From RECO01 sp050485385 (GTDB lineage Bacteria > Pseudomonadota > Alphaproteobacteria > Geminicoccales > Geminicoccaceae), in contig JBJHBG010000113.1 of the NCBI GenBank assembly GCA_050485385.1, positions 1-15,479 of the forward strand: a DNA stretch of 15,479 bases, read 5' to 3'. The position numbers and the translations under genes are program-made. A model generated the notes under the pieces. It did no database searches and was not told the origin of the DNA. It worked only from the letters and a program-made list of their open reading frames with translations. This document shows, one piece after another, positions 1-6,681 of this stretch; the stretch's first letter is position 1, and each line of letters opens with the position of its first letter.

Positions 1-55
1 GGCTCAACGCCGCCAGCCGCTCGTCGACGTCGAAGAAACCCCGCTGACCCGCCAT
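1..55 (-). CDS. IS5-family transposase, N-terminal fragment (cut by window edge)
   Basis: Only the first 18 codons are in the window, beginning at an ATG on the minus strand (53-55) and reading MAGQRGFFDVDERLAALS. This closely resembles the start of many IS5-family DDE transposases, which open with a short GFFD(I/V)(D/E)ER(L/Y) segment before the DUF772-type domain. A GGGAG ribosome binding site lies just upstream of the ATG. The catalytic DDE part would lie to the left of the window, so it cannot be judged whether the gene is intact. The family is recognised from memory of the N-terminal motif only, hence moderate confidence. Confidence 0.6.
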   Translation of the reverse strand, partial: MAGQRGFFDVDERLAALS

Positions 56-109
56 GCCGCTCTCCCGCTCGTCATGACCATCGACTCACGCCAACGGCCT
101 GCGATCAAG

Positions 110-128
110 AGGTTTTTCGAGGTGCCCC
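110..128 (-). repeat. Candidate terminal inverted repeat of the IS5-type element
   Basis: Read on the minus strand this is GGGGCACCTCGAAAAACCT. It sits about 55 bp upstream of the transposase start, where the outer end of an IS5-type element is expected, and it stands out by its A-run in GC-rich DNA. The partner repeat and any target-site duplication would be left of the window, so the exact end is not proven. Confidence 0.3.
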
Positions 129-183
129 ACTCGTGCTGCGTTCTTTCCCCGCAAGCGGATCGAGCTTTCTCGAAAGCACTTTG

Positions 184-208
184 GGAACTCCCGGTCTTGT
201 CGAGCGTT
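184..208 (+). promoter_or_regulatory. EcfG-type (general stress response) promoter
   Basis: GGAAC at 184-188 and CGTT at 205-208 are separated by exactly 16 nt, a perfect match to the alphaproteobacterial EcfG (ECF15) consensus GGAAC-N16/17-CGTT. It points towards the small membrane protein at 340, leaving a leader of roughly 120 nt. A second perfect match in this window lies upstream of the fasciclin gene. Two nine-base matches in intergenic, correctly oriented positions are unlikely to both be chance. Confidence 0.55.
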
Positions 209-339
209 GAGAGATCGCATGCCGCGGCCGATTCGCTGTTCGACGGAGTGCCGCTGTGGTGAGGGTTGGTTCGGCGGCGTGCCGTTCGCAAGCCAGCGGT
301 CCGGCAACGCGTACGCCCCACCTTCGCAAAGGGGGAACG

Positions 340-630
340 ATGCTGACGACGCCCCTCATCGGTAGTCTGCTGATCGTCTGCGGGATCGTCTACATGGCCG
401 GAGTCGCGGTCTTTCGCGGCCGGATGAGCGAGCCTCGTTCGAAGCCCGACGGCACCCCCACCCTCGAGCCGCGCCGTCGCACGCTCGGCTTCCTCGGCGT
501 GAGAGCCAATTGGCCGGGCTTGGCCATGATCGTCGTCGGGGTGGTGCTGCTGTTGATGCCGCCGGCGGTCGAGGAGGCGCCTCAAGTCGACGAGCCAGCC
601 ACGACCGAGGGCGCGGCCACGTCCGGCTGA
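340..630 (+). CDS. Small two-helix membrane protein of unknown function
   Basis: This 96-residue protein is not recognised as a named family. It has two clear hydrophobic segments, at about residues 5-24 and 58-74, joined by a basic loop (about 26-57, several Arg/Lys). By the positive-inside rule the loop faces the cytoplasm and both ends face the periplasm. The tail after residue 76 is acidic, with Glu, Asp, Pro, Ala and Thr. The ATG at 340 is chosen because GGGGGAACG directly precedes it; the reading frame opens at 256, but that stretch looks non-coding and Arg-rich. A stress-type promoter lies upstream at 184-208. The gene converges on asd with only 19 nt between them. A role in envelope stress is possible but unsupported beyond the promoter. 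Confidence 0.6.
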   Translation: MLTTPLIGSLLIVCGIVYMAGVAVFRGRMSEPRSKPDGTPTLEPRRRTLGFLGVRANWPGLAMIVVGVVLLLMPPAVEEAPQVDEPATTEGAATSG

Positions 631-649
631 CGCCCGCGCCGCCGTCGCG

Positions 650-1666
650 TCAGACGTAGCCTTCCTCGATCAGCGTTTCGGCGATCTGGACGGCGTTGAG
701 GGCAGCCCCTTTACGAAGATTGTCGCTGACCACCCACATGTTGAGACCGTGCTCGACGGTGGGGTCGGCGCGCAGGCGCGAAACGAAGGTAGCGAACTCG
801 CCGACGCATTCGATCGGCGTGACGAACTCGTAGTTCTCGTAGTCGTCGACGATCACGATGCCCTCGAACTCGTAGAGCGCGTCCCTCGCTTCGGCGACGC
901 TGATCGGCTCCAGGAACTCGACGTTGACGCTCTCCGAGTGGCCGACGAACACCGGCACGCGAACGCAGGTAGCCGAGACCTGGATGGACGGGTCGAGGAT
1001 CTTCTGCGTCTCGACCACCATCTTCCACTCTTCCTTGTAGAGCCCGTCCGCCACCGGCACGTCGATCTGCGGGATGACGTTGAAGGGGATGGGCTTACGG
1101 AACAGCTCGGGTTGCTTCTTGTCGTTCATGTAGATGGCCTTGGTGTGCTCGAAGAGCTCGTCCATGGCCTCGCTGCCGCCGCCGGAGACGGACTGGTAGG
1201 TCGAGACGACGACACGGCGGATCGCGGCGACGTCGTGCAGGGGCTTCAGCGCCATCACGAGTTGGATGGTGGAGCAGTTCGGGTTGGCGATGATGTTGCG
1301 CTCGCGGAAACCGGCGAGGGCATGCGCGTTGACCTCCGGCACGATCAGCGGGACGTCCGGGTCCATGCGGAAGTGCGAGGTGTTGTCGATGACGATGCAG
1401 CCCTGGCGCGCCGCCCTCGGCGCATGCTCGGCCGAGACCGCAGCCCCCGGCGAAAAGAGGGCCATGTCCACGTCGTCGAAGTCGAACGTCTCCAGCGCCC
1501 GCACCTTCAACGTGCCGCGTTCGCCGAAGGAAACCTCCTTGCCCGCCGAGCGGGCGGAGGCCAGCGCGATGACCTCGTCGGCCGGAAAGTTGCGCTCGTC
1601 GAGGATGTTCAGGATCTCCGAGCCGACGGCGCCGGTGGCGCCGACGACGGCCACACGATAACCCAT
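650..1666 (-). CDS. asd: Aspartate-semialdehyde dehydrogenase
   Basis: This cytoplasmic enzyme reduces aspartyl phosphate to aspartate semialdehyde with NADPH, the branch step to lysine/diaminopimelate, threonine, methionine and isoleucine. The 338 residues match the usual length. The nucleotide-binding GATGAVG loop is at residues 9-15. The catalytic cysteine is Cys131 in NPNCST, Gln158 follows in the YQSVSG segment, Arg236 lies in the RVPV stretch, and His243 (GHSES) is the expected base. The ATG at 1664-1666 gives the standard N-terminus starting just before the Rossmann strand; its ribosome binding site is weak. It follows leuB by 33 nt on the same strand and is probably the last gene of the leuD-leuB-asd unit, an arrangement common in Alphaproteobacteria. 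Confidence 0.96.
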   Translation of the reverse strand: MGYRVAVVGATGAVGSEILNILDERNFPADEVIALASARSAGKEVSFGERGTLKVRALETFDFDDVDMALFSPGAAVSAEHAPRAARQGCIVIDNTSHFRMDPDVPLIVPEVNAHALAGFRERNIIANPNCSTIQLVMALKPLHDVAAIRRVVVSTYQSVSGGGSEAMDELFEHTKAIYMNDKKQPELFRKPIPFNVIPQIDVPVADGLYKEEWKMVVETQKILDPSIQVSATCVRVPVFVGHSESVNVEFLEPISVAEARDALYEFEGIVIVDDYENYEFVTPIECVGEFATFVSRLRADPTVEHGLNMWVVSDNLRKGAALNAVQIAETLIEEGYV

Positions 1667-1699
1667 GGCGGTCGCTTTCGAATGAGGTGTGGTCGTCTT

Positions 1700-2800
1700 C
1701 TACTGCATCGCCGCGAGTTCGCCGACGATGCTCTCGCCCATTTCCTGGGTCGAGACCTGGGTCATGCCAGGCGACATGATGTCGGCCGTCCGCTTGCCCT
1801 TGGCGAGCGAGCGCTCGATCGCCCGTTCCAGGAGTTCGGCCTCCTCCGGCTCGTCGAACGAGTAGCGGAGCATCATCGAGAAACTCAACAGCATGGCGAG
1901 CGGATTGGCGATGCCGCGGCCCGCGATGTCCGGTGCCGCGCCGTGCACCGGCTCGTACAGAGCCTTGCGCTTGCCGTCCTTGTCGGCCTCGCCGAGCGAC
2001 GCCGACGGCAGCATGCCCAACGAGCCCGTGAGCATGGCGGCGCAGTCCGACAGCATGTCGCCGAACAGGTTGTCGGTGACGATCACGTCGAACTGCTTGG
2101 GGTAGCGGACGAGCTGCATGGCGCAGTTGTCGGCGTACATGTGGCTGAGCTCGACGTCCGGATAGGTCGCCGCCAGCTTGCCGATCTCCTCGCGCCAGAG
2201 CACGCCGGATTCCATCACGTTGGCCTTTTCGACCGAGCAGAGCTTCTTGTTCCGCTTCTGCGCCAGCTCGAAGCCGACGCGGCCGACCCGGACGATCTCG
2301 TGGGTGTCGTAGACCTGGGTGTTGATGCCGCGGCGCTCGCCGTTGCCGAGCTCGGTGATGCCGCGCGGCTCGCCGAAATACACGCCGCCCGTGAGCTCGC
2401 GCAGGATCATGATGTCGAGCCCCTGGACGAGGTCGGGCTTGAGCGACGAGGCGTCGACCAGGGCGTCGAACACCATGGCCGGGCGGAGATTGGCGAACAG
2501 GCCCAGCTCCTTCCTGAGCCGCAACAGCCCCCGCTCGGGCTTCTGCTCGAAGGGCAGCTCGTCCCATTGCGGACCACCGACGGCACCGAGCAGCACGGCG
2601 TCGGCCGCCTTGGCCTTGGCCACCGTCGCATCGGTCACCGGCACGCCGTGCGCGTCGATGGCGGCGCCGCCCACCAGATCCTCGTCGATCTGGAACTCCA
2701 GTCCGCGCCGGTCCGCGAACCACTCGGTCACCCGGCGCACCTCCATCATGACTTCGGGGCCGATGCCGTCGCCCGGCAGCATGAGGATCGAGGGGGCCAT
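1700..2800 (-). CDS. leuB: 3-isopropylmalate dehydrogenase
   Basis: LeuB oxidises and decarboxylates 3-isopropylmalate to 2-oxoisocaproate with NAD+, the third step of leucine synthesis. The 366-residue protein is full length. Visible landmarks are PGDGIGPEV at 9-17, the active-site Tyr141 in TGGVYFGEPR, Lys192 in VEKANVMES, the metal-binding aspartates within TDNLFGDMLSD (242-252), and the NAD-binding loop HGAAPDIAGRGIANP (286-300). The ATG at 2798-2800 has GGAG seven bases upstream. It lies 84 nt after leuD and 33 nt before asd on the same strand, so all three are probably co-transcribed. The spacer from leuD contains two small hairpins. Confidence 0.97.
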   Translation of the reverse strand: MAPSILMLPGDGIGPEVMMEVRRVTEWFADRRGLEFQIDEDLVGGAAIDAHGVPVTDATVAKAKAADAVLLGAVGGPQWDELPFEQKPERGLLRLRKELGLFANLRPAMVFDALVDASSLKPDLVQGLDIMILRELTGGVYFGEPRGITELGNGERRGINTQVYDTHEIVRVGRVGFELAQKRNKKLCSVEKANVMESGVLWREEIGKLAATYPDVELSHMYADNCAMQLVRYPKQFDVIVTDNLFGDMLSDCAAMLTGSLGMLPSASLGEADKDGKRKALYEPVHGAAPDIAGRGIANPLAMLLSFSMMLRYSFDEPEEAELLERAIERSLAKGKRTADIMSPGMTQVSTQEMGESIVGELAAMQ

Positions 2801-2830
2801 GGGTATGCTCCAGTCGCGTGATCGAGGGAG

Positions 2831-2861
2831 CGACCGATTAGCGCGGTCGACCCGAAGGGTC
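2831..2861 (-). repeat. Two small hairpins in the leuD-leuB spacer
   Basis: CGACCG (2831-2836) pairs with CGGTCG (2844-2849) around a 7-nt loop. Immediately next to it, GACCC-GAA-GGGTC (2849-2861) forms a 5-bp stem. There is no U-tract, so this is not a standard terminator; it could affect mRNA processing between leuD and leuB. Short GC-rich stems are also expected by chance at this base composition. Confidence 0.25.
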
Positions 2862-2884
2862 CAGTGCGACGCCGCGTGCGGCTG

Positions 2885-3505
2885 TCAGGCCGCCGGATAG
2901 AGCCAGGGCTGACCCAGGCGCTGCTTGCCTTCGAAGCCGTCGATGGCCGTGCCCTTGGTCAGCGTGAGGCCGACCGAATCGAGACCCTCGAGCAGCCGGT
3001 GCCGGCCGAACGGGTCGATCTCGAACGGCAGCTCGCGGTTGCCCTTCGGCCGCACGATGACGTTGCGCTCGAGGTCGACGGTAAAGGTTGGGTCTTCCGC
3101 CGTTTCCGCCTCCTCCAACAGCGCGTCGATCTCCTCCTGCGGCAAGACGATCGGCAGAATGCCGTTGTTGAAGCAGTTGTTGTAGAAGATGTCGGCGAAG
3201 GAGGGTGCGATCACGCAGCGGATGCCGAAGTCCAACAGCGCCCAAGGGGCGTGCTCGCGCGACGAACCGCAGCCGAAATTGGCGCCGGCGACGAGGATTT
3301 CGGCGTTGCGGTACTTCGGCTTGTTCAGCACGAAGTCGGGCCGCTCGCTGCCGTCGGGGAAGTAGCGAAGCTCTTCGAAGAGTGCTGCACCGAGGCCCGT
3401 GCGCTTGATGGTCTTCAGGTGCTGCTTGGGGATGATCGCGTCGGTATCGACGTTGGTCATCGGCAAGGGAGCGGCAACGCCGGTGAGGCTCTTGAACGGC
3501 TGCAA
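2885..3505 (-). CDS. leuD: 3-isopropylmalate dehydratase small subunit
   Basis: LeuD is the small subunit of isopropylmalate isomerase, which with LeuC converts 2-isopropylmalate to 3-isopropylmalate. Diagnostic segments are NVDTDAIIPKQ (18-28), the GANFGCGSSREHAPWAL segment (74-90), and PSFADIFYNNCFNNG (101-115). The open frame extends far upstream without a stop, but the conserved protein begins near the SLTGVAAPLP segment. A TTG at 3503-3505 gives MQPFKSLTG, matches the family start, and has GGGGG eight bases upstream; this yields 206 residues, the normal size. No leuC is present; the divergent neighbour is a sigma factor gene, so the large subunit must be encoded elsewhere. The TTG start is my inference from the binding site and family length. 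Confidence 0.93.
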   Translation of the reverse strand: MQPFKSLTGVAAPLPMTNVDTDAIIPKQHLKTIKRTGLGAALFEELRYFPDGSERPDFVLNKPKYRNAEILVAGANFGCGSSREHAPWALLDFGIRCVIAPSFADIFYNNCFNNGILPIVLPQEEIDALLEEAETAEDPTFTVDLERNVIVRPKGNRELPFEIDPFGRHRLLEGLDSVGLTLTKGTAIDGFEGKQRLGQPWLYPAA

Positions 3506-3643
3506 CGGGATGTCCCCCGGAGAAATAGCGTCAGGGCGTGACGGAATAGCAAGCCGGCGCGCCCGTGCAAAGGTCCGGCGCAGAGGGATTGAACCCGGCG
3601 GCGCGCTCCGGGTACTCACCGTCGACGAGCGCGGGAGCGGGGT

Positions 3644-4237
3644 TTGGCCGGTTGGGGCGAGGGCAGGGCGGCAACGGCCGACGACGACGCCGAGTTGATG
3701 CGGCTCGTCGTCGAGCGCGACGTGCGGGCGTTCGAGCGGCTTTATCGCCGGCACCACGCGCGCTTGGTCGGCTTGGTGGTGCGGCTGACGCGGCGCCCCG
3801 ATTTGGCCGAGGACATCGGCAACGAGGCGATGCTGGTGGCTTGGCAGAAGGCCGACAGCTTTCGCGGTGCAGCGCGTGTGTCGACGTGGCTGTGCGGCAT
3901 CGCCTACCGGCTCGCGCTGAAGCGGTTGGGGCAGCAGCAACGCCACGACGGTGCCCTGGACATCGACGAGGTCGACGTGGCCGACCCGGTGTCGATCGAG
4001 GGGCAGGCCCAGGATGCGCAGATCGCGCGGCTCTTGCAGACGGCGGTCGCGGCGTTGCCGGCGGCCCAGCGGGCGGTGGTGGAATTGACGTTCTATCACG
4101 GCTGCAGCCAGGCCGAGATCGCTGAGATGCTGGATTGTCCGGAGGGGACGGTGAAGAGCCGCATGTTCCATGCCCGCCAGCGGCTGCGCTTGGCGTTGCG
4201 TAAACAGGCGCGCGAACTCGAGGAGGAGTGGAGGTGA
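3644..4237 (+). CDS. ECF (sigma-70 family) RNA polymerase sigma factor
   Basis: This 197-residue protein has the two-domain build of extracytoplasmic-function sigma factors. Region 2 covers about residues 26-97, with DLAEDIGNEAMLVAWQKADSF for -10 recognition and core binding. Region 4 covers about 127-182, with the helix-turn-helix CSQAEIAEMLDCPEGTVKSR (154-173) that reads the -35. A TTG at 3644 is taken as the start because GGGAG lies six bases upstream; the first ATG is at 3698 and has a poorer site. The stop overlaps the start of the anti-sigma gene (GTGA), implying translational coupling and matched amounts of the two proteins. It is not the EcfG/ECF15 stress sigma itself, since no PhyR-NepR genes are nearby. 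The exact ECF group cannot be assigned without a profile search. Confidence 0.93.
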   Translation: MAGWGEGRAATADDDAELMRLVVERDVRAFERLYRRHHARLVGLVVRLTRRPDLAEDIGNEAMLVAWQKADSFRGAARVSTWLCGIAYRLALKRLGQQQRHDGALDIDEVDVADPVSIEGQAQDAQIARLLQTAVAALPAAQRAVVELTFYHGCSQAEIAEMLDCPEGTVKSRMFHARQRLRLALRKQARELEEEWR

Positions 4238-4824
4238 GCGAACGCCGCTCGCATGGCGAGTTGTTCGAGCTGCTGCCGTGGTACGTCAACGGCACGCTCG
4301 AGGCGGAGGATCGGGCCGAGGTCGAGGCGGCGCTGCCGACCTCGCCGACGCTGCGGGCGGAGCTGGCTCTCTTGCGCCGCCTGCAGTCGGCCGTCGCCGC
4401 CGAGCCGGAGCCGGACGCGCCGCCGGAAGCCGGCGTCGGCTGGTGGCAGAGCTGGCGGCGCGCGTGGTGGGTGACACCGCCCCGTCTCCGCTGGGTGGTG
4501 TGCGGACAGGCGGCGGCCGTCGCCGCGGCCGTGGCATGGCTCGTGCTGCCGCCGCCGGCCCCGGGCGACGCGAGCTTCAGCACCATGACGGCGGCGATGC
4601 CGGCAAGCGATGCGGCGCGCCTGCATCTGGTCTTCGAGCCGGCGACGACAGAGCGCGATCTGCGGGAACTGTTGCTGGACGCGGGACTCGTCTTGGTGGA
4701 TGGTCCGAGTGCGACCGGCGTCTACGTGGTCGAGAGCATGACCGAGGCGTCGATAGCGGCCGGAGATTTGGCCGCGCGACTGCAACGAGAAGCGTCGGTC
4801 AGGCTCGCCGCACCCATCCGCTGA
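4234..4824 (+). CDS. Single-pass membrane anti-sigma factor with a propeptide-like outer domain
   Basis: This 196-residue protein lies directly after the ECF sigma gene. Residues 1-55 resemble an anti-sigma domain (HGELFELLPWYVNGTL, then a helix-rich VEAAL and RAELALLRRL stretch). However, the usual CxxC zinc ligands are replaced by LPTSPT, leaving only His7. A Trp-rich juxtamembrane stretch precedes one membrane helix at about 86-106. The outer part (127-196) alternates strand and helix (LHLVFEP, RDLRELLLDAG, LVLVDGP, GVYVVES, AAGDLAARLQ, SVRLAAPI), a pattern like the N-terminal inhibitor domains of subtilases. GTG 4234 is chosen over GTG 4228 because AGGAGG (4221-4226) is seven bases away, against one. 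The gene is coupled to the sigma gene and followed 41 nt later by a protease gene. Confidence 0.82.
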   Translation: MSERRSHGELFELLPWYVNGTLEAEDRAEVEAALPTSPTLRAELALLRRLQSAVAAEPEPDAPPEAGVGWWQSWRRAWWVTPPRLRWVVCGQAAAVAAAVAWLVLPPPAPGDASFSTMTAAMPASDAARLHLVFEPATTERDLRELLLDAGLVLVDGPSATGVYVVESMTEASIAAGDLAARLQREASVRLAAPIR

Positions 4825-4865
4825 GGCTGAGCCCTCCGGCGCCCGACGAGAGGGAACGTGCCCAA

Positions 4866-6092
4866 GTGACGAGTGCGCGCCGACGTTTCGTTTCGATGCT
4901 GCTGCTGGCCCTGGTGCTCGTCGTCGGCTGCACGCCCGTAGTCCAGCATGACGCGGCCGTGGCACCGCGGCAGCTCCTGCCCGACCCGTCGGTCGTCATC
5001 CCCGCCGACCGGGAGGTGATGGTCATGGTGCCGCTGGCGGACGGGGCGGCGCTCGAGGCGGTCACCGCCGACCTCAGCGCAGAGTATCCGGTCACCGTGG
5101 TCGCCCTCTGGCCGATGGTCGCCATCGACCTCTACTGCATCGTCTTCGAGGTGGACGACGACCTCGAGACGGCGGCAGTGATGGCCGACCTCGCCGCCGA
5201 TCCGCGCGTCTCGATCGCCCAGCCGATGAACCTGTTCGACACGCGCCAGTCGCATCAGGGCGACCCGTTGCTGGACCTGCAGTCCGGCCTCGCGGCCATC
5301 GGTGCCAGGGCGGCGCACGAGGTGGTCACCGGCGCCGGGGTCAGGGTGGCGGTGATCGACACCGGCGTCGACCGCACCCATCCCGACCTCGTCGCTCAGC
5401 TCGACCTGGTCAACGACTTCACCACCCAAGGCCGTGGCGTGCCGCCGGAGCGGCACGGTACGGCCATTGCCGGCATCATCGCCGCCGAGGCAGGCAACGG
5501 CGTCGGGATCGTCGGCGTGGCACCGGCGGCGAGACTGATGGGCCTGCGCGGCTGCTGGGAACTCGACGACGGACGCGGACGCTGCTCCAGCTTCACCCTG
5601 GCGCGGGCGTTGAACTTCTCCATCCTCAATGGCGCCGACGTCATCAACCTAAGCCTGGGCGGCCCGTACGATCCGGTGATGGAGCGGCTGATCGAGACCG
5701 CCATCGACCGCGGCGCCAGCGTGGTCGCGGCCCTGGAGCCGGCGAGCGACGGCAACTTTCCGGCGACCGCACGAGGCGTTCTCGGCGTCCGTCCGGCGGG
5801 CAGCGTCGGCGAGGCCCCGGCCGATAGCGTCACCGGGCCGGCGCGGCAGATCCTGAGCACGGCGGTCGATGGCGGCTTCGGCTTCTTCGACGGCGCATCG
5901 GTCGCAACCGCCCACGTCAGCGGCCTCGTCGCGCTCCTGCGCGAGGCAGCACCCGAGGCGACGCCGGCACAACTCAAGGCGGCACTGATCGACGCGCCGG
6001 ACGACCTGAATGCCTGCACCGCGATCCGGCACCTGGTCGACCTGGGTCTCGGCGGCCCCGACGCCGTTGGCTGCCCGCCGATGTCCGGCTGA
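4866..6092 (+). CDS. S8-family (subtilisin-like) serine protease, predicted lipoprotein
   Basis: This 408-residue secreted protease has an Arg-rich signal (ARRRF) and a lipobox LVVGC with the lipidated Cys22. Residues 50-124 look like an inhibitor propeptide ending in RVSIAQPMNLF. The catalytic domain (about 140-400) shows Asp165 in VAVIDTGVD, His197 in ERHGTAIAG and Ser345 in DGASVATAHVSG, all in order. The usual AGN oxyanion tripeptide is missing: the region reads VVAALEPASDGNFPA (286-300), with Asn297 displaced. Four cysteines (230, 240, 384, 403) could form disulfides. GTG 4866 is chosen because it gives a proper signal peptide; the GAGAGGGA site is ten bases away. The frame is open back to 4170, but that stretch is antisigma DNA in another frame. 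As third gene of the sigma/anti-sigma unit, it probably acts on the anti-sigma factor or on envelope proteins. Confidence 0.87.
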   Translation: MTSARRRFVSMLLLALVLVVGCTPVVQHDAAVAPRQLLPDPSVVIPADREVMVMVPLADGAALEAVTADLSAEYPVTVVALWPMVAIDLYCIVFEVDDDLETAAVMADLAADPRVSIAQPMNLFDTRQSHQGDPLLDLQSGLAAIGARAAHEVVTGAGVRVAVIDTGVDRTHPDLVAQLDLVNDFTTQGRGVPPERHGTAIAGIIAAEAGNGVGIVGVAPAARLMGLRGCWELDDGRGRCSSFTLARALNFSILNGADVINLSLGGPYDPVMERLIETAIDRGASVVAALEPASDGNFPATARGVLGVRPAGSVGEAPADSVTGPARQILSTAVDGGFGFFDGASVATAHVSGLVALLREAAPEATPAQLKAALIDAPDDLNACTAIRHLVDLGLGGPDAVGCPPMSG

Positions 6093-6642
6093 CGGCTCGA
6101 GGAGTCGGTGCCGTCAGCCTCTCGACCAGGGTGAAGGTGCCGTCCCCGTCGAGCCGGAGGACGAACCCGTCGCCGGACCGGGTCCTGCGACCGACCAGCG
6201 CCGAAACGTTGACTTGGTGGGTGACGAGCACGAGCGGTTCGCCGTTCGTCTCGCGCGCGGCGAGGAACGCGCGTAGCGCGGTGTCCTGGACATCGCGTCG
6301 TTCTGGCCGTCCGAAGAAGGAATCGAGCGCCTCCAGCTCCCGTACGGGCCCCAATCCCAGCAACGCCGCCGTCTCCCGGCTACGGCACCAGCGGCTGGTG
6401 AACACGACGGCGTCGCCGAGCCCGCGCGCGGCAAGCGCACGGCCGAGCGCCTCGGCCTGGGCGCGGCCGCGCTCGTCGAGGTTGCGTTGCGTGGCGCAGT
6501 CGTCCAGGCGGAAGCCCTCCGGATCGCCGACGCCCGGCGCCAGCGCGTGGCGCAGCACGACGACGCTGCCGGGGCCGATGGGGTCGGCGGCGCCCGGGGC
6601 GGCGAGGAGCAGAACGAGGCCGAAAATCGAGAGGCTGCGCAT
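5974..6642 (-). CDS. Exported histidine phosphatase family protein
   Basis: This belongs to the phosphoglycerate-mutase-like histidine phosphatase superfamily. A signal peptide (about 1-19, ending APGAADP) indicates export. The phospho-accepting His32 follows Arg31 in VVLRHALAPG. Further family landmarks are RNLDERGRAQAEALG (53-67), the SRWCRSRETA arginines (83-92), and the second histidine, His142, in LVTHQVN. The substrate is unknown. The family fold should end near residue 178 (GTFTLVERL). The frame continues through about 44 Arg/Gly/Pro-rich residues antisense to the end of the protease gene, overlapping it by 119 bp. This tail is either a real low-complexity extension or read-through after loss of the original stop. 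No good ribosome binding site precedes ATG 6642, but it lies 39 nt after the DMT transporter on the same strand. Confidence 0.85.
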   Translation of the reverse strand: MRSLSIFGLVLLLAAPGAADPIGPGSVVVLRHALAPGVGDPEGFRLDDCATQRNLDERGRAQAEALGRALAARGLGDAVVFTSRWCRSRETAALLGLGPVRELEALDSFFGRPERRDVQDTALRAFLAARETNGEPLVLVTHQVNVSALVGRRTRSGDGFVLRLDGDGTFTLVERLTAPTPRAVSRTSAGSQRRRGRRDPGRPGAGSRCRHSGRPARRSVPP

Positions 6643-6681
6643 GGTCTGGAGGTAGGTCGGCGCCCTGCCGCAGCAACCGCG

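Noticed and set aside
749..2821. A 690-codon open frame on the plus strand across asd and leuB
   Set aside because: It is antisense to two clear enzymes and its protein is an Asp/His/Arg/Val-rich mixture with no domain; long antisense frames are expected at this GC content.
3590..3623. Possible autoregulatory ECF promoter (TGAACC with CGTC downstream) before the sigma gene
   Set aside because: The spacing is 24 nt, too long for an ECF promoter (about 16-17), and no other -10 fits.
3506..4171. Upstream extension of the leuD reading frame
   Set aside because: It lies antisense to the sigma factor gene and has no LeuD similarity; the family N-terminus begins at TTG 3503-3505 with a ribosome binding site.
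4170..4865. Upstream extension of the protease reading frame
   Set aside because: It overlaps the anti-sigma gene in another frame, is Arg/Gly-rich and would bury the lipoprotein signal peptide.
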